This document shows positions 8,156 through 18,679 of a stretch of DNA of 64,000 nt, piece by piece. The position numbers and the translations under genes are program-made. The notes below the pieces were generated by a model. That model was not told where the DNA came from and made no database searches. It saw only the letters and a list, made by a program, of their open reading frames with translations. This stretch comes from Akkermansia muciniphila (GTDB lineage Bacteria; Verrucomicrobiota; Verrucomicrobiia; Verrucomicrobiales; Akkermansiaceae), in assembly GCF_030848305.1 (NCBI RefSeq), contig NZ_CP114598.1:1054001-1118000 (forward strand). Direction: 5' to 3'. The number at the start of each line of letters is the position of its first letter. The first letter of the stretch is position 1.

Positions 8156-8593
8156 CTAAAAGCCGTTGACGGCTTCCCAGCCGATGACCTTCCCGTTTTC
8201 AAACAGGACATTGCAGGAAACGGGCGGACGGCTGCCCAGGGGCATCGTGACGCCTATCCCGGCGCCTGTGCCGGAATCCCAACCCCGGAATCCTCCTCCG
8301 CCCAAACCCACGGACCAGCCCGTGCCGTTCTGCGTGTAAATCCACCGTTCCGTGTTTTTCCCGTTCATGCTGCCCGCCATTTTCTGTTCGGGTTCTCCCC
8401 ATGCCAGCAGAACCGCCGTGGGGGACATTCCTTTTGCCAGCTCCCCGCGCGCCACTTTGGCCTGATGCTCCTTCGGGAGCTGCTCGTAAGCCGGCATATT
8501 CTCCGCAATGCGGTCGGACGGCGTGGGGGTGCAGGCTGCCAGCAGCACGAGGCAGGAGGGAAGAAGAACGAAAGAAAGGCCAGTTTTCATCAT
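8156..8593 (-). CDS. Small lipoprotein of unknown function
   Basis: Starting at the tandem ATG codons 8593/8590, the protein has about 145 residues and a lipoprotein signal (FVLLPSCLVLLAAC), so it should be lipid-anchored in the envelope. The mature part contains KGMSPTAVLLAWGEPEQK, a pattern common in small SmpA-like or hypothetical lipoproteins, followed by a glycine-rich stretch (GWSVGLGGGGFRGWDSGTGAG). The frame stays open for 72 more codons upstream, but those have no signal or domain character. It converges on cobA-hemD. No specific family can be named. Confidence 0.7.
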   Translation of the reverse strand: MMKTGLSFVLLPSCLVLLAACTPTPSDRIAENMPAYEQLPKEHQAKVARGELAKGMSPTAVLLAWGEPEQKMAGSMNGKNTERWIYTQNGTGWSVGLGGGGFRGWDSGTGAGIGVTMPLGSRPPVSCNVLFENGKVIGWEAVNGF

Positions 8594-8675
8594 CCCGTAA
8601 ATAGCACGGCGGCGGATGCCTGACAAGATGGCGGAGCGGCTTCCCGGGAAAATGGAGATGAAAGGATCCGTTATT

Positions 8676-8706
8676 TTGACATAAAAGCGCGCTTTTCCCG
8701 TAAGTA
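8676..8706 (+). promoter_or_regulatory. TTGACA next to a 14-bp perfect palindrome
   Basis: TTGACA (8676-8681) is followed by AAAAGCGCGCTTTT (8683-8696), a perfect palindrome, and then TAAGTA at 8701-8706. A second TTGACA occurs at 8719-8724. These lie in the 234-bp gap before topB. The palindrome could be an operator, but no -10 box with ideal spacing is visible. Confidence 0.25.
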
Positions 8707-8827
8707 CATAATTGGTTATTGACAAGCATGGGGGGTAGGGGAGTAGGAATTCACCTCCAACTGCAACGCCCCCTTTCCCGAAGCGGGCGCCGCCTTTATT
8801 GTTCAGCACTTTTTCCGAGCCGCCGAT

Positions 8828-11437
8828 ATGTCCAAAACGTTAATTATAGCAGAAAAGCCGAGCGTCGCCACTGATTTGGCGAGAGTGCTGGGCAAAGAGC
8901 TTGGAAAATTCACCCGGGACAAGTCCGGGGCATTTTACCAGAATGACCGGGCCATCATCACCTCTGCCGTGGGGCATCTGCTGGAACAGAAAAAACCCAT
9001 GACGGAAGAGGGAAAATCCCTGCCGTGGAAATTCGACTATCTGCCCGTCATCCCCCGGAAGTTTGAACTGGAACCCATCAAGCAGTCGGAAGACCGTTTG
9101 AAAAAGGTTCTTCAGCTTGCCAGAAGCAAGGAAGTCACGGAAATTGTCAACGCATGCGACGCCGGGCGTGAAGGGGAACTGATTTTTCACAATCTGGTGC
9201 GTTACGGAAAATGGACCAAGCCTACGCGGCGCCTGTGGATGCAGTCCATGACGGATGAGGCCATTCTCAACGCATGGCACGGCATGCGCAGCGAAGCTGA
9301 CATGAAGCCCCTGACGAATGCCGCCGTGTGCCGTTCCGAATCAGACTGGCTGGTAGGGCTGAACAGCACCCGCGCCCTGACTATCCTGCAATCCCGCGGC
9401 GGCTTCAACGTCACCCCCGCCGGGCGCGTGCAGACGCCCACGCTGGCTATTCTGACGCAGAGGGAATTGGAAATCCAGGCGTTTGAGCCGGTTCCTTATT
9501 CGGAAGTATGGGCTGAATTTGACGTGCAGTCCGGCTCTTACTCCGGCCGCTGGATTGACCGTGACTGGAAGAAAAACGATCATCCCCATTCCCGCGCGGA
9601 ACGCATCTGGGATCCGGAACAGGCAGCCGTTATCCGCGACCGCTGCCGCGGCAAGTCCGGCACGGTGACGGAAGAAAAAAAACCGGTCACGACGATTGCT
9701 CCGCTGTTGTATGACCTGACTTCCCTTCAGCGGGAAGCCGCCAACCGCTACGGCTTTTCCGCCAAGCGCACGCTGCAGCTGGCGCAGGAATGCTATGAAA
9801 AGCACAAGGTGCTCACTTATCCGCGTACAGACTCCCGCTACCTGCCGGAAGATTATCTGGGCAAGGTTTACGGCATCGTAGGCACGGTGGCGGAGCAGAA
9901 TCCTGAATTCGCCCCCTTTGCCAGGGACATTCTGGACAACAAGCGCATCAAGCCCAACCGGCGCGTGTTTGATACGAAAAAGGTGAGCGACCACTTTGCC
10001 ATCATCCCGACCGGGAAGATGGAGAAGCTTACCGGGGACGCGCAGAAGCTCTTTGAAATGGTCATGGCCCGCTTCCTGGCCGTCTTTTTCCCCGCCGCCG
10101 TGTTTGAAGACACGCGGAGAACCACGCTCATTACCCACCAGGACGGCGTGGCGGACGCTTTCCTGACCACGGGCCGGGTGCTTGTGGAGCCGGGCTGGCA
10201 GGCTGTTTACGGACGGAAAGCCGGCGCTTCCTCCAAGGAAGAACTGGTGCCCGTCCGCGACGGGGAGCAGGCCGCCTTGCGTGAAATTGAAATCCGCAAC
10301 GCCATGACCAAGCCGCCCGCCCGGTACAATGAAGCCACGCTGCTGGCCGCCATGGAGGGAGCCGGGAAGCTGGTGCATGACGAAGAACTGGCCGCCGCCA
10401 TGAGCGAACGCGGCCTGGGCACTCCCGCCACACGCGCCTCCATCATTGAGGGACTGATTTCCCAGGAATACATTGTCCGGGACGGCCGCGAACTTCTGGC
10501 GACGCGCCGCGGTATTGAGCTGATTGCCCTGCTGGAACGCATCGGCCTGAAAACGCTTACCTCCCCCAGCCTGACAGGGGAATGGGAATACAAGCTCAAG
10601 CAGATGGAACAGGCCGCCCTGCCGAGGGATTCCTTCATGGATGGCATTAAGACCCTGACCGGGGAAATCGTGAAGAGGGTGAAGGATTTCCGGGAAGCCC
10701 AGCAACAGGTGGAACTGCCGGAGATGGAACTGGACTGCCCTTCCTGCCATGCCCACGGCCTGAAGAACACGCTGGACGCCGTTTCCTGCCGTTCCTGCAA
10801 GTTCAGCATCCGCAAGGTTATCTCCGGCCGCGACATGACGGACGAAGAATTGAAAACTCTTATTGTGGACGGCAGAACGGGAATCCTCCACGGATTTACC
10901 TCCCGGTTCGGCAAGCCTTTTGAGGCGGGGCTGGAACTCAACGACAAATTCCGGGCTACGCTTTATTTCCCGGCGCGGGAAGAAGATGAGGCCGCAGGGG
11001 CGGAGGAAGCTGTGAAAGTGGCTTCCGTCACCATCCCGGACATGGGAGAGCATGATGTGATGGAAACGGCCAAGGCCTGGAAAATTCCTTCCCTGACCCT
11101 TGGAAAGGAACATGCCGCCGTTTCCGTCTCCCGGACTATTCTGGGGCGTGAAATCCCGCTGGACCAGGTATTGAAGATTCTGGCGGAAGGGAAATCCGAT
11201 CTGATGAAGGGATTCATTTCACAGCGTACCAAGCGCCCGTTTGACGCTTATCTGGTCTTCAACGCGAAGACGGGAAAAATCGGTTTTGAATTCCCGCCGC
11301 GGGAAAGGAAATATCCCGCTAAAAACGCTGCCGGAAAAACGGAAGGCAAAGCGGAGAAGACGAGCCGGAACGCCGCCAAAACAGCCGGGAAAGACTCCAA
11401 ATCCGGGGCTGCGTCCAAAAAGGGGCGCAAGCAATAA
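8828..11437 (+). CDS. topB: DNA topoisomerase III
   Basis: This 869-residue type IA topoisomerase cuts and passes single strands, mainly to decatenate replication or recombination intermediates. The Toprim domain starts at [19 protein letters not shown] and holds the acidic [10 protein letters not shown] motif near residue 112. The active-site tyrosine is in [14 protein letters not shown] near residue 331. A cysteine-containing repeat follows ([12 protein letters not shown]...CRSCKFS, about 638-660), then two topoisomerase C-terminal repeats with [11 protein letters not shown] and [12 protein letters not shown]. The last 40 residues are a lysine/alanine-rich tail that probably binds nucleic acid. 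The product is longer than E. coli TopB (about 650) because of these C-terminal repeats. Confidence 0.93.
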   Translation: MSKTLIIAEKPSVATDLARVLGKELGKFTRDKSGAFYQNDRAIITSAVGHLLEQKKPMTEEGKSLPWKFDYLPVIPRKFELEPIKQSEDRLKKVLQLARSKEVTEIVNACDAGREGELIFHNLVRYGKWTKPTRRLWMQSMTDEAILNAWHGMRSEADMKPLTNAAVCRSESDWLVGLNSTRALTILQSRGGFNVTPAGRVQTPTLAILTQRELEIQAFEPVPYSEVWAEFDVQSGSYSGRWIDRDWKKNDHPHSRAERIWDPEQAAVIRDRCRGKSGTVTEEKKPVTTIAPLLYDLTSLQREAANRYGFSAKRTLQLAQECYEKHKVLTYPRTDSRYLPEDYLGKVYGIVGTVAEQNPEFAPFARDILDNKRIKPNRRVFDTKKVSDHFAIIPTGKMEKLTGDAQKLFEMVMARFLAVFFPAAVFEDTRRTTLITHQDGVADAFLTTGRVLVEPGWQAVYGRKAGASSKEELVPVRDGEQAALREIEIRNAMTKPPARYNEATLLAAMEGAGKLVHDEELAAAMSERGLGTPATRASIIEGLISQEYIVRDGRELLATRRGIELIALLERIGLKTLTSPSLTGEWEYKLKQMEQAALPRDSFMDGIKTLTGEIVKRVKDFREAQQQVELPEMELDCPSCHAHGLKNTLDAVSCRSCKFSIRKVISGRDMTDEELKTLIVDGRTGILHGFTSRFGKPFEAGLELNDKFRATLYFPAREEDEAAGAEEAVKVASVTIPDMGEHDVMETAKAWKIPSLTLGKEHAAVSVSRTILGREIPLDQVLKILAEGKSDLMKGFISQRTKRPFDAYLVFNAKTGKIGFEFPPRERKYPAKNAAGKTEGKAEKTSRNAAKTAGKDSKSGAASKKGRKQ

Positions 11438-11439
11438 CG

Positions 11440-11460
11440 CCGGCGGGAAAATGCCGCCGG
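11440..11460. other. Hairpin after topB
   Basis: CCGGCGG (11440-11446) pairs with CCGCCGG (11454-11460) just after the topB stop. A second, imperfect stem (GCCGGGAAA with TTTCCGGC) follows at about 11481-11507. Neither is followed by a clear T-run. They probably separate topB from the next gene. Confidence 0.35.
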
Positions 11461-11550
11461 GAACGGAGATTGAGGGAAGAGCCGGGAAAAAGCTTCTTTC
11501 CGGCCGTTCCCGTATGTTAGCTTGAAAGCGCACCCCCTGGATTCCTGACG

Positions 11551-12723
11551 ATGAAATTCCTTTTCTTTGCTGTGCTGGCGTGGTGCGGCGCGGTTTGTGC
11601 GCCGGCGGAGGAATGCTCCTTTCCGGGGGAACGGGAATGGATTTCCAAATTTGGAGATGTGGTGAAGGGCAGTTTCCAGTCCTGCACAGGGGCCGGGGCA
11701 GTTCTGAAAATGGGGCGCAGGCGCGTGGAAATTCCGTTAACCCGTCTGGATGAGGAAGACGCCGCGCTTGCGGTTTCTCTGACGGGAGCGGAGGCGCGCC
11801 GGAATCTGAAACTGGCCGCGATGCTTTGGCCCTTCCTGATGAAGGAACTGGAAAAGGTAACGTGGACGCCGGCGGAAAAAGATATCCCGCCCCGGTATCA
11901 GGAGATGGCCCGGAGAAAAAATGCCGGAGCTTTGACGGGAACCAGGAAAGTGGATGGGCTGGTTTGCGCCACATCGCTTTCCATCATTCAGGGGCCTCCG
12001 GTCCGTATCCGGGAATACTTCCGTCCGCAGGCGCGTCCGGAAAGCGGCAGGGGGCAGAAGAATTTCGATGTGGTTCTGGAGCAGGGGAACCGTTGCGTTT
12101 ATTATGATATGGGTAAGGGCGTTCTTATTCCTTCCAAATGCCTGTCTGAGGAACGCACGGAAATGCGCGCTCCCGTTTCCTTTCTGCTTCCTCAGGGGGA
12201 ACAGCTTGCCGCAAGGGAAGCAAGGAACTACAGGAATGCGGACTACTCCCTGCTTGTGGAAAACCGCCCCGTCAGGGGAGCCTATGAAACGTGCAAGCCC
12301 AATTCCCTGGGAAGAAAAAAACTGGTCATATACTGGAATACGGAGGGTGAAATGGTTTGCGGCGTCATGAAGCTGGACTACGACAACATGCGCGTGGCCG
12401 CGTTATTTGACAGCAGACGGAAGCTGATGAATGCCCCTGGGCTGGGATATGCCGTGATTCTTTCCCGGCTGGAGAAAAAAGGCAGGAGCTTGAAGGAGAA
12501 AGGCCGTTACTATCATGTGGCGCTGGCCGCGGACGGCCTGCCCGTGTACCATCATGAAGGCCCGGAAGATGAGGCCGCCATGAACCCGCTGCTTTACGGG
12601 AAACTATGCGATTCCGAGAAAAAAGCGGCGCTGGCGGAGGAAAGAAAACGTGAACAGGCATGCCGGGCCAAGCGGGAGGCCCGGCGGCGCCTGGTGGAAT
12701 CCGCCAGGAAGCGGAATACCTGA
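11551..12723 (+). CDS. Secreted protein with N-terminal SHD1-like domain
   Basis: The 390-residue protein has a signal peptide (MKFLFFAVLAWCGAVCAPA). An SLA1-homology-1-like domain follows at about residues 26-75, with the typical pattern REWISKFGDVVKGSF...VEIPLTRLDEED. This small domain is common at the N-terminus of exported proteins in Verrucomicrobia and Planctomycetes, where its role is unclear. The remaining 300 residues match no family I recognise. The C-terminus is charged and probably helical (EKKAALAEERKREQACRAKR). It lies downstream of topB on the same strand. Confidence 0.65.
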   Translation: MKFLFFAVLAWCGAVCAPAEECSFPGEREWISKFGDVVKGSFQSCTGAGAVLKMGRRRVEIPLTRLDEEDAALAVSLTGAEARRNLKLAAMLWPFLMKELEKVTWTPAEKDIPPRYQEMARRKNAGALTGTRKVDGLVCATSLSIIQGPPVRIREYFRPQARPESGRGQKNFDVVLEQGNRCVYYDMGKGVLIPSKCLSEERTEMRAPVSFLLPQGEQLAAREARNYRNADYSLLVENRPVRGAYETCKPNSLGRKKLVIYWNTEGEMVCGVMKLDYDNMRVAALFDSRRKLMNAPGLGYAVILSRLEKKGRSLKEKGRYYHVALAADGLPVYHHEGPEDEAAMNPLLYGKLCDSEKKAALAEERKREQACRAKREARRRLVESARKRNT

Positions 12724-12800
12724 AACATTCCCTGTCCCCTTGATGCCGGAAGCGGCAAAGGAGAACGCTGCATATGCGGCAATACGGCGGGGGGAAAATG

Positions 12801-13466
12801 TTATTTTCCCGCCTGGAGGCAGCGGTAATAATAATCCACGCGGGAAATGAACCAGCTCCATTTATATCCGGGGCGCCCGTTAGTCATCAGCGGGGCGGGG
12901 CAATTCTTGCCGGACCAGTAGTTGTGGGGCACTACGTTGCGCAGGGGGACGTTGTAGCGCATCATCAGCAGAGCCGCCAGTTTGGCCGTTTTGTTGTAGA
13001 TGACGACAGGGTTGTGCGTGGTGCATTCACACATTTCAATGGCTACGGAGTATTGGTCTCCCGGTCCGGAATGGTCCGCATGGTGGCCTGTTTCCGTAGT
13101 GGGGAGGTGCTGGTAGGCGCCGAATTGGTCCACAGTGAAGTGCCAGTTCAGGCTGCGGGATTTGCCGCTGTTCAGATAGCGGGAGTGGGCGTTGGCGTCT
13201 CCCTTGGGGTTGGCGGTGCTGTGGATGGTGATGAAGCGGGGACGCATGGAGGACGCGCGCTTGCGGGCATACGTATTTTTAGGCATGTAGGAAACTTTAA
13301 TGCCTACTTCACGGCTCATCTGGCCGGGTGTGCGGGGGATTACCGACGCCTTTTGAATTTTAAAGGAGACGGCCGGAGGCCTCATTTTATCGTTCTGCGA
13401 ACAGCTGCAGAACGTCAGGGCGGCGAATACGGCAAGAAAGCCCGTCCGGACAAATCTATATTCCAT
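12801..13466 (-). CDS. N-acetylmuramoyl-L-alanine amidase (Amidase_2), lipoprotein-like
   Basis: The 221-residue enzyme should cut the amide bond between muramic acid and the peptide stem in peptidoglycan. The Amidase_2 fold runs from FITIHSTANP (zinc-ligand His) through LNWHFTVDQFGAYQHLP to PHNYWSGKNCPAPL, which supplies a second His and a Cys as in Bacillus CwlA-type amidases. The N-terminus (RTGFLAVFAALTFCSCSQ) is a signal with cysteines at 20 and 22 and probably gives a lipoprotein. An upstream 22-bp palindrome may regulate it. A role in cell-wall turnover is inferred from the family. Confidence 0.85.
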   Translation of the reverse strand: MEYRFVRTGFLAVFAALTFCSCSQNDKMRPPAVSFKIQKASVIPRTPGQMSREVGIKVSYMPKNTYARKRASSMRPRFITIHSTANPKGDANAHSRYLNSGKSRSLNWHFTVDQFGAYQHLPTTETGHHADHSGPGDQYSVAIEMCECTTHNPVVIYNKTAKLAALLMMRYNVPLRNVVPHNYWSGKNCPAPLMTNGRPGYKWSWFISRVDYYYRCLQAGK

Positions 13467-13512
13467 GCGTTTGTTCTAGAAACAGCCTGGAAGGATTGCA
13501 AGAAGAATTTGG

Positions 13513-13534
13513 AATTAGTTCACCTGAACTAATT
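13513..13534. promoter_or_regulatory. 22-bp palindrome upstream of the amidase gene
   Basis: AATTAGTTCA (13513-13522) and TGAACTAATT (13525-13534) are perfect inverted repeats separated by CC. The site lies 47-68 bases before the amidase start and downstream of the aconitase terminator. Its symmetry and A+T content suit an operator for a dimeric regulator. It could also form a hairpin in the amidase leader. Confidence 0.4.
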
Positions 13535-13570
13535 GAGCTGCGCCATGAAGCTGCAGATGTACCCTGTGCA

Positions 13571-13612
13571 GATAAAACGGACGGGCCGCGCCTTCAGGAG
13601 GGAGCCCGTCCG
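13571..13612 (-). terminator. Intrinsic terminator of aconitase
   Basis: On the minus strand CGGACGGGC (13612-13604) pairs with GCCCGTCCG (13586-13578), a perfect 9-bp stem. It is followed directly by TTTTATC. It starts 40 bases after the aconitase stop codon, which fits a Rho-independent terminator. Confidence 0.75.
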
Positions 13613-13652
13613 CGAGGGGAAGCCGTGCCGGGAACGCCCGGCACATACCCCG

Positions 13653-16406
13653 TTATTTGAGGATTTGGGTAAGGACATATTGCAGGATGCCGCCCGCCAG
13701 ATAGTATTCTTTTTCAATAGGCGTATCAATGCGGACGATGACAGGCACGTCAAACGCTTCCGCGTCTGCGGGCTGTACGCGCAGGGTAACCTGCTGGCGC
13801 GGAGCGATGCCGTTGTTCAGGCCCAGAATGGAGAAGGTGGCGTCCTTCAACGGAGCGATGCGATCATAGTCCGCCTTGTCAGCGAAGTTGAGGGGCAGGA
13901 CGCCCATGCCGATCAGGTTGGAGCGGTGGATGCGCTCAAAGCTCTTGGTGATGACGGCCTTGACGCCCAGCAGGTTAGTCCCCTTGGCCGCCCAGTCGCG
14001 GGAAGAGCCCATGCCGTAATCTTCTCCGCCGATGACAATGAGCGGCACTCCGTCCTGAGCATAGGCCATGGCCGCATCATAGATGAAGGCGGGCGTTCCC
14101 GCAGCCGGGGTTATTGCCTTGTCCGGGGCGGGAACGGCGCGGTTGCCGAAATACAGCGTGTAGCCGCCTTCCGTGCCGTCCACCATCAGGTTTTTAATGC
14201 GGACATTGGCGAAGGTGCCGCGGGTCATCACGCGGTCGTTTCCGCGGCGGGAGCCGAAGGAGTTGAAGTCTTTTCTGTCCACGCCCATGCCCTGCAGGTA
14301 CAGCCCTGCGGGGCCTGTTTCCCGGATGGCTCCGGCAGGGGAGATGTGGTCCGTGGTTACGGAATCGCCGAAAATGCCCAGCGGACGGGCGTCCGTGATA
14401 TCCGCCAGTGTGCGGGGCTGGCCGTTGAAGCCGCTGAAGAAGGGAGGGTCCTGAATGTAGGTGGAGTGTTCATTCCACTGGAAGACAGAGCCTTCCGGCG
14501 CGTACACGGCTGCCCAGCGGGGATTCTTGTCCGGCGTGATGGTGTAAAGCTCCCGGTAGGCTTCCGGGTTGCGGGATCTGGCAACAGCTTCCGCAATTTC
14601 CCCGGAGCTGGGCCAGAGGTCTTTCAAAAATACGGGGTTCCCGCTGCGGTCCGTGCCCAGCGGTTCCGTCTGGAAGTCAATATCCACGCGGCCGGCCAGA
14701 GCGAAGGCGACGACCAGCGGGGGGGACATCAGGAAGTTGGTTTTGATGGAGGCATGGATGCGCGCTTCAAAGTTGCGGTTGCCGGACAGGACGGAGGCCG
14801 CGACGATGTCATTGTCCCGGACGGCCTGTTCCAGTTCCGGATTTAACGGCCCGGAGTTGCCGATGCAGGTGGTGCAGCCATAGCCGACGGTTTCAAAGCC
14901 CAGGGCGTCCAGGGATTCCTGAAGGCGGTTGGCCGCAAAGTAGTCGGAGGCGATACGGGAACCCGGAGCAATGGACGTTTTTACATGCGGAGGAACTTTC
15001 AGGCCCCGTTCAACCGCCTTTTTGGCAAGCAGCCCGGCGGCAAGCATCAGGCCCGGGTTGGACGTGTTGGTGCAGGAGGTGATGGCGGCGATGAGGATGC
15101 TGCCGTCTTTCAGCTTCGCTTCCTGGCTGAAGCCGTCCACCGGGACGGGGACGCCCGCCGGGGAATGCATGGAGACTGTGACTTCCGGAGATTCCTTTTT
15201 GCCGTAGCCTCCTTCCGCCACGGGCATGCTGACAAGCTTGCGGAAGCTGTCCCTGATGGAGTTCAGGCGGATGTGGTCCTGCGGGCGCCTGGGGCCGGAG
15301 ACGGCCGGTTCCACGGCGGACAGGTCCAGTTCCAGCTGGTCCGTGTAGTCCAGATCTCCGTTGCGCGGCATTCCCCACAGGTTCTGCGCCTTGAAGTAGT
15401 TCTCGTACGTGGTGATGGCTTCTTCGCTCCTGCCTGTCTGGCGCAGATAGTCGGAGCAGCGTTCGTCCATGGGGAAGAAACCCATGGTGGCGCCGTATTC
15501 CGGGGCCATGTTGGCTACGGTAGCCCGGTCTGCCAGAGGCAGGGCCGCCGCCCCCTCTCCGAAGAATTCCACAAATTTGCCTACGACGCCGTGGCTGCGC
15601 AGCATCCGGGTGACATGCAGCGCCAGGTCCGTAGCGGTCACTCCTTCGCGGAGTTCTCCCGTCATATGGACGCCCACTACTTCCGGAACCAGGAAAGTGA
15701 CGGGCTGGCCGAGCATCCCGGCTTCCGCCTCAATGCCGCCCACGCCCCAGCCTACAACGCCCATGCCGTTAATCATCGTGGTATGGGAGTCCGTCCCCAC
15801 CAGGGTATCCGGGAAGTAAACGCCGTCCTTTTCCATCACGCCCTGCGCCAGGTATTCCAGATTGACCTGGTGGACGATGCCCACGGACGGAGGCACTACG
15901 GAAAAAGTCTGAAAGGCCTGCTGGCCCCATTTGAGGAATTCGTAGCGTTCCGCATTGCGCTGGAATTCAATGTCCAGGTTTTTCTCCAGGGCATCCGTGC
16001 AGCCTGCCCAGTCCACCTGGACGGAGTGGTCCACCACCAGGTCTACAGGAACCAGAGGTTCAATGACGGAGGCATCTTTCCCCAGGCCGGCTACGGCGGA
16101 GCGCATGGCCGCCAGGTCCACCAGAAGAGGGACGCCCGTCAGGTCCTGCAGGACAATGCGGGCTACCGTGAACGGAATTTCGTAGGAACCGGGATTGTCC
16201 GCATCCCAGGAAGCCAGGTTGTCCACATCCTTTTCAGTCACCTTCAGGCCGTCGCAGTTGCGGAGCAGGGATTCCAGAACGATCCTGATGGAAACGGGCA
16301 GGCGGTTCAGGCGGGAATAGCCGTTTTCCGCCAAAGCTGGCAGTGAATAAAACTGTCCCGGGGTTCCGGCTCCCGTGGTGAACGTGCTCTTGGCAATCTT
16401 GGTCAT
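13653..16406 (-). CDS. acnA: Aconitate hydratase A
   Basis: The 917-residue enzyme isomerises citrate to isocitrate in the TCA cycle using a 4Fe-4S cluster. Cluster ligands are visible as the cysteine in [10 protein letters not shown] (about residue 445) and the two in [12 protein letters not shown] (about 512). Other family marks are [20 protein letters not shown] and, in the C-terminal swivel domain, [16 protein letters not shown]. The length fits the AcnA/IRP class. The start at 16406 (MTKIAKSTF) is where homology should begin and lies about 50 bases after a good promoter; an in-frame extension to 16622 would cross that promoter. A terminator follows the gene, so it is probably transcribed alone. 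Confidence 0.95.
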   Translation of the reverse strand: MTKIAKSTFTTGAGTPGQFYSLPALAENGYSRLNRLPVSIRIVLESLLRNCDGLKVTEKDVDNLASWDADNPGSYEIPFTVARIVLQDLTGVPLLVDLAAMRSAVAGLGKDASVIEPLVPVDLVVDHSVQVDWAGCTDALEKNLDIEFQRNAERYEFLKWGQQAFQTFSVVPPSVGIVHQVNLEYLAQGVMEKDGVYFPDTLVGTDSHTTMINGMGVVGWGVGGIEAEAGMLGQPVTFLVPEVVGVHMTGELREGVTATDLALHVTRMLRSHGVVGKFVEFFGEGAAALPLADRATVANMAPEYGATMGFFPMDERCSDYLRQTGRSEEAITTYENYFKAQNLWGMPRNGDLDYTDQLELDLSAVEPAVSGPRRPQDHIRLNSIRDSFRKLVSMPVAEGGYGKKESPEVTVSMHSPAGVPVPVDGFSQEAKLKDGSILIAAITSCTNTSNPGLMLAAGLLAKKAVERGLKVPPHVKTSIAPGSRIASDYFAANRLQESLDALGFETVGYGCTTCIGNSGPLNPELEQAVRDNDIVAASVLSGNRNFEARIHASIKTNFLMSPPLVVAFALAGRVDIDFQTEPLGTDRSGNPVFLKDLWPSSGEIAEAVARSRNPEAYRELYTITPDKNPRWAAVYAPEGSVFQWNEHSTYIQDPPFFSGFNGQPRTLADITDARPLGIFGDSVTTDHISPAGAIRETGPAGLYLQGMGVDRKDFNSFGSRRGNDRVMTRGTFANVRIKNLMVDGTEGGYTLYFGNRAVPAPDKAITPAAGTPAFIYDAAMAYAQDGVPLIVIGGEDYGMGSSRDWAAKGTNLLGVKAVITKSFERIHRSNLIGMGVLPLNFADKADYDRIAPLKDATFSILGLNNGIAPRQQVTLRVQPADAEAFDVPVIVRIDTPIEKEYYLAGGILQYVLTQILK

Positions 16407-16463
16407 GATGCGGAATAGAGGGTTAACTGTAAACAGGCGGCTGCCCTCCTGGCAGTCGCGGGT

Positions 16464-16491
16464 ACTATACAGGCCAAATGTGATAAGGCAA
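16464..16491 (-). promoter_or_regulatory. Predicted acnA promoter
   Basis: On the minus strand TTGCCT (16491-16486) and TATAGT (16469-16464) are separated by 16 bases. The -10 box matches consensus at 5 of 6 positions. Transcription would start near 16457, about 50 bases before the acnA ATG. The leader contains a short stem (CTGCC with GGCAG). Confidence 0.5.
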
Positions 16492-16675
16492 GGAATCTGT
16501 GTGACGGAGAGCGGATTTTTCCCCCCTTCCGAAGCCGGGGTAATTTTTCTTTGCGCCGGGGTTTCCGTTTTTTTCCGGCATTTTTTCTCCATGCATGCCG
16601 CAGGAATAACAGAGTGCGTCATGGAACATTGAAAATAAGTTCTCAGTATTGTCCAACCCTGTGAAAGGTTTCAAG

Positions 16676-17245
16676 ATGATGAACGCGAAAAATATCTTAT
16701 TAATCACTGCCGGAACGGGAGCGTTGGCGCTGGCTTCCTGCTCCGGCCCGCAGGAAGAGAATTTGCGCATGGTGCCCCTGACCGTGCCTGCAACCGTACC
16801 CATGACCTCCTACGGACCGAACGCGAGGGTGGTCGTGGCAGGAATTGATTATACGGAGGTGCACGACGAATGGATGGATACGGATACCATGAAAAAGGCC
16901 ACCCCGGGCAATACGCGCGTGGTGATCAGCCGCGGGCGTCAAAGGGGCCAGTTGATGGTGGGGGATGAGGTCGCCATGGATTTTCCCGTTTGCGTGGGTA
17001 AGGCTTCCCACCGCACGCCCGTGGGCCATTTCCGCATTACGGAAAAGGCGGTGCATCATGTTTCCAATTTGTATGATGCCTCCATGCCTTACTTCATGCG
17101 GCTGACGGACAGCGGCATCGGGATGCACGTAGGCCCTGTTTTCCAGACGCCCCAATCCCATGGGTGCATCCGCATGACCCGCTCTTCCTGCGTGCCGCTT
17201 TTCAAAACCGTTAAGGTAGGCACGCCCGTTACGATTGTACAATAA
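16676..17245 (+). CDS. L,D-transpeptidase (YkuD family), lipoprotein
   Basis: The protein of about 189 residues carries the YkuD catalytic signature HVGPVFQTPQSHGCIRM, in which the SHGCIR cysteine is the nucleophile. Such enzymes make 3-3 peptidoglycan cross-links or attach lipoproteins to the wall. The start at 16676 is supported by GAAAGG upstream and a lipoprotein signal (ILLITAGTGALALASC). The catalytic domain covers about residues 75-189. An in-frame extension back to 16649 lacks support. A stem (CCGGAAAA with TTTTCCGG, 17249-17275) follows the stop codon. Confidence 0.85.
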   Translation: MMNAKNILLITAGTGALALASCSGPQEENLRMVPLTVPATVPMTSYGPNARVVVAGIDYTEVHDEWMDTDTMKKATPGNTRVVISRGRQRGQLMVGDEVAMDFPVCVGKASHRTPVGHFRITEKAVHHVSNLYDASMPYFMRLTDSGIGMHVGPVFQTPQSHGCIRMTRSSCVPLFKTVKVGTPVTIVQ

Positions 17246-17364
17246 TGCCCGGAAAATCTCTGGACGCTTTTCCGGCAGAAAAGTTTCCCGCGTTAAAAAA
17301 CTCATTTTTTTAAACAAAAAAACGCCGCCCGCCGCTATTTTAATAAACGGTACTTGCCGCAAGT

Positions 17365-17467
17365 CGCATTGCCTCAGCAACCCGAACTTCCATGCCGCTG
17401 CCGGCTCATTGTCTTCACTTCATCGGCAGCGGCATGGAAGCCGTCCGCTTAGCCGAGGAACCTGCGG
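17365..17467 (-). ncRNA. Candidate structured RNA or long stem-loop in the ldt-msrAB gap
   Basis: A perfect 17-bp stem (17387-17403 with 17424-17440) caps a 20-base loop. Outside it are an 11/8-base internal bubble and a second stem (17452-17458 with 17372-17378). The one mismatch in this lower stem is A-C on the plus strand but a G-U pair on the minus strand, so minus-strand transcription fits better. CGCA/TGCG extends the rod. The element lies between the convergent ldt and msrAB genes, and the rest of 17246-17551 has no gene. The rod-with-bubble shape recalls 6S RNA, but length and sequence identity are not established. It could instead be a 3'-UTR structure. Confidence 0.35.
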
Positions 17468-17551
17468 GATGAACGGACTGCCCGTGTGTTCCTCCGGGTT
17501 GTGAAGGATTAATGGAGAAGGAGGGATGGCATTCCCTGTTTGCCTTCCGGA

Positions 17552-18679
17552 TTATTTTTCCGCAGCGTTTCTGTCTGTTCCCGTCCGGCGAAGCAGGGGC
17601 AGGTATTTTCCATAACCCTGCGCTTCCATCTCCTGTTCCGGGATGAATTTCAGGGAGGCGCTGTTGATGCAGTAGCGCAGGCCGCCCAGCTCCTTCGGGC
17701 CGTCCGCGAAAACATGGCCCAGGTGGGCGTCTCCCGTTTTGCTGCGGACTTCCGTACGCCGCATGCCGTGGGAGAAATCCTGTTTTTCCTGAATCAGTTC
17801 TTCTTTGATGGGGCGGGAGAAACTGGGCCAGCCGCAGCCTGAATCAAACTTGTCCGTGGACAGGAATAAAGGTTCTCCTGTTGTGACGTCCACATAAATG
17901 CCTGGTCTGTCGTTATTGAAATATTCGTTGTGGAAGGGAGGTTCCGTAGCGTTATTCCGCGTGACGGCAAATTGTTCGTTTGTCAGGATGCGGCGCAGCT
18001 CTTCGTCCGGTTTTTTCCGGTAAACAGGTTCGTTTTCACGGGCCTGGGCCGCTTCCCGGAATTTGGCGGGTGGAATATGGCAGTATCCGCCGGGGTTTTT
18101 ATCCAGATAGCGCTGATGGTATTTTTCCGCCCGTGAAAATTGGCGGAGGGGCTGAACTTCAATTGCCAGAGGCTGCCTGAAGTTCTGCTGGAGCCTTTTC
18201 AGGGACGTTTCTATAACAGGTTTATCCTTTTCATCCGCGTAATAAATGCCCGTGCGGTATTGAATTCCCCTGTCGTTTCCCTGTTTGTTGACGGAAACGG
18301 GATCAATAATGGAGTAATACCGTTCCAGCAGAAAGGGGAGGCTGAGTTCTTCCGGGTCAAATACTATTTTTACCGTTTCCGCATGGCCCGTTTTCCCGCT
18401 GCATACTTCTTCATACGTGGGGGAGGGTGTGGAGCCGTTGGCGTATCCCGCTTCCGTTTCCTGAACGCCGGGTATCAGGGAGAAGTACTTTTCCACTCCC
18501 CAGAAACAGCCTCCCGCCAGGTAAATCGTTTTTAAATTCTTGTTGTCCATATGAGATTTGTCATTGCTGCTCGCCTGGCCTTTTTCCCCGCAGGAAAAAA
18601 AGGAGAGCATGGCGACTGCGGCCAGAATGGCGCATGCCAGTCCGGCCAGTGTCCATGGTCCGTGGTAAATATGCTTCAT
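17552..18679 (-). CDS. msrAB: Fused peptide methionine sulfoxide reductase MsrA-MsrB, lipoprotein
   Basis: The 375-residue product repairs oxidised methionine in envelope proteins. The N-terminus ([20 protein letters not shown]) is a lipoprotein signal, so the enzyme faces the periplasm. MsrA follows with its catalytic cysteine in [11 protein letters not shown] and reduces the S-sulfoxide. MsrB comes next with CGWPSF and the catalytic cysteine in [11 protein letters not shown] and reduces the R-sulfoxide. The start at 18679 is preferred because the signal peptide begins there; an in-frame extension to 18790 adds 37 residues without features. Fusions of this order are widespread. Confidence 0.9.
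   Translation of the reverse strand: MKHIYHGPWTLAGLACAILAAVAMLSFFSCGEKGQASSNDKSHMDNKNLKTIYLAGGCFWGVEKYFSLIPGVQETEAGYANGSTPSPTYEEVCSGKTGHAETVKIVFDPEELSLPFLLERYYSIIDPVSVNKQGNDRGIQYRTGIYYADEKDKPVIETSLKRLQQNFRQPLAIEVQPLRQFSRAEKYHQRYLDKNPGGYCHIPPAKFREAAQARENEPVYRKKPDEELRRILTNEQFAVTRNNATEPPFHNEYFNNDRPGIYVDVTTGEPLFLSTDKFDSGCGWPSFSRPIKEELIQEKQDFSHGMRRTEVRSKTGDAHLGHVFADGPKELGGLRYCINSASLKFIPEQEMEAQGYGKYLPLLRRTGTDRNAAEK

Noticed and set aside
8719-8750. TTGACA at 8719-8724 with TAGGAA downstream as topB promoter.
   Set aside because: The -35 box is perfect but the spacer of 19 bases and the weak -10 box do not support a confident call.
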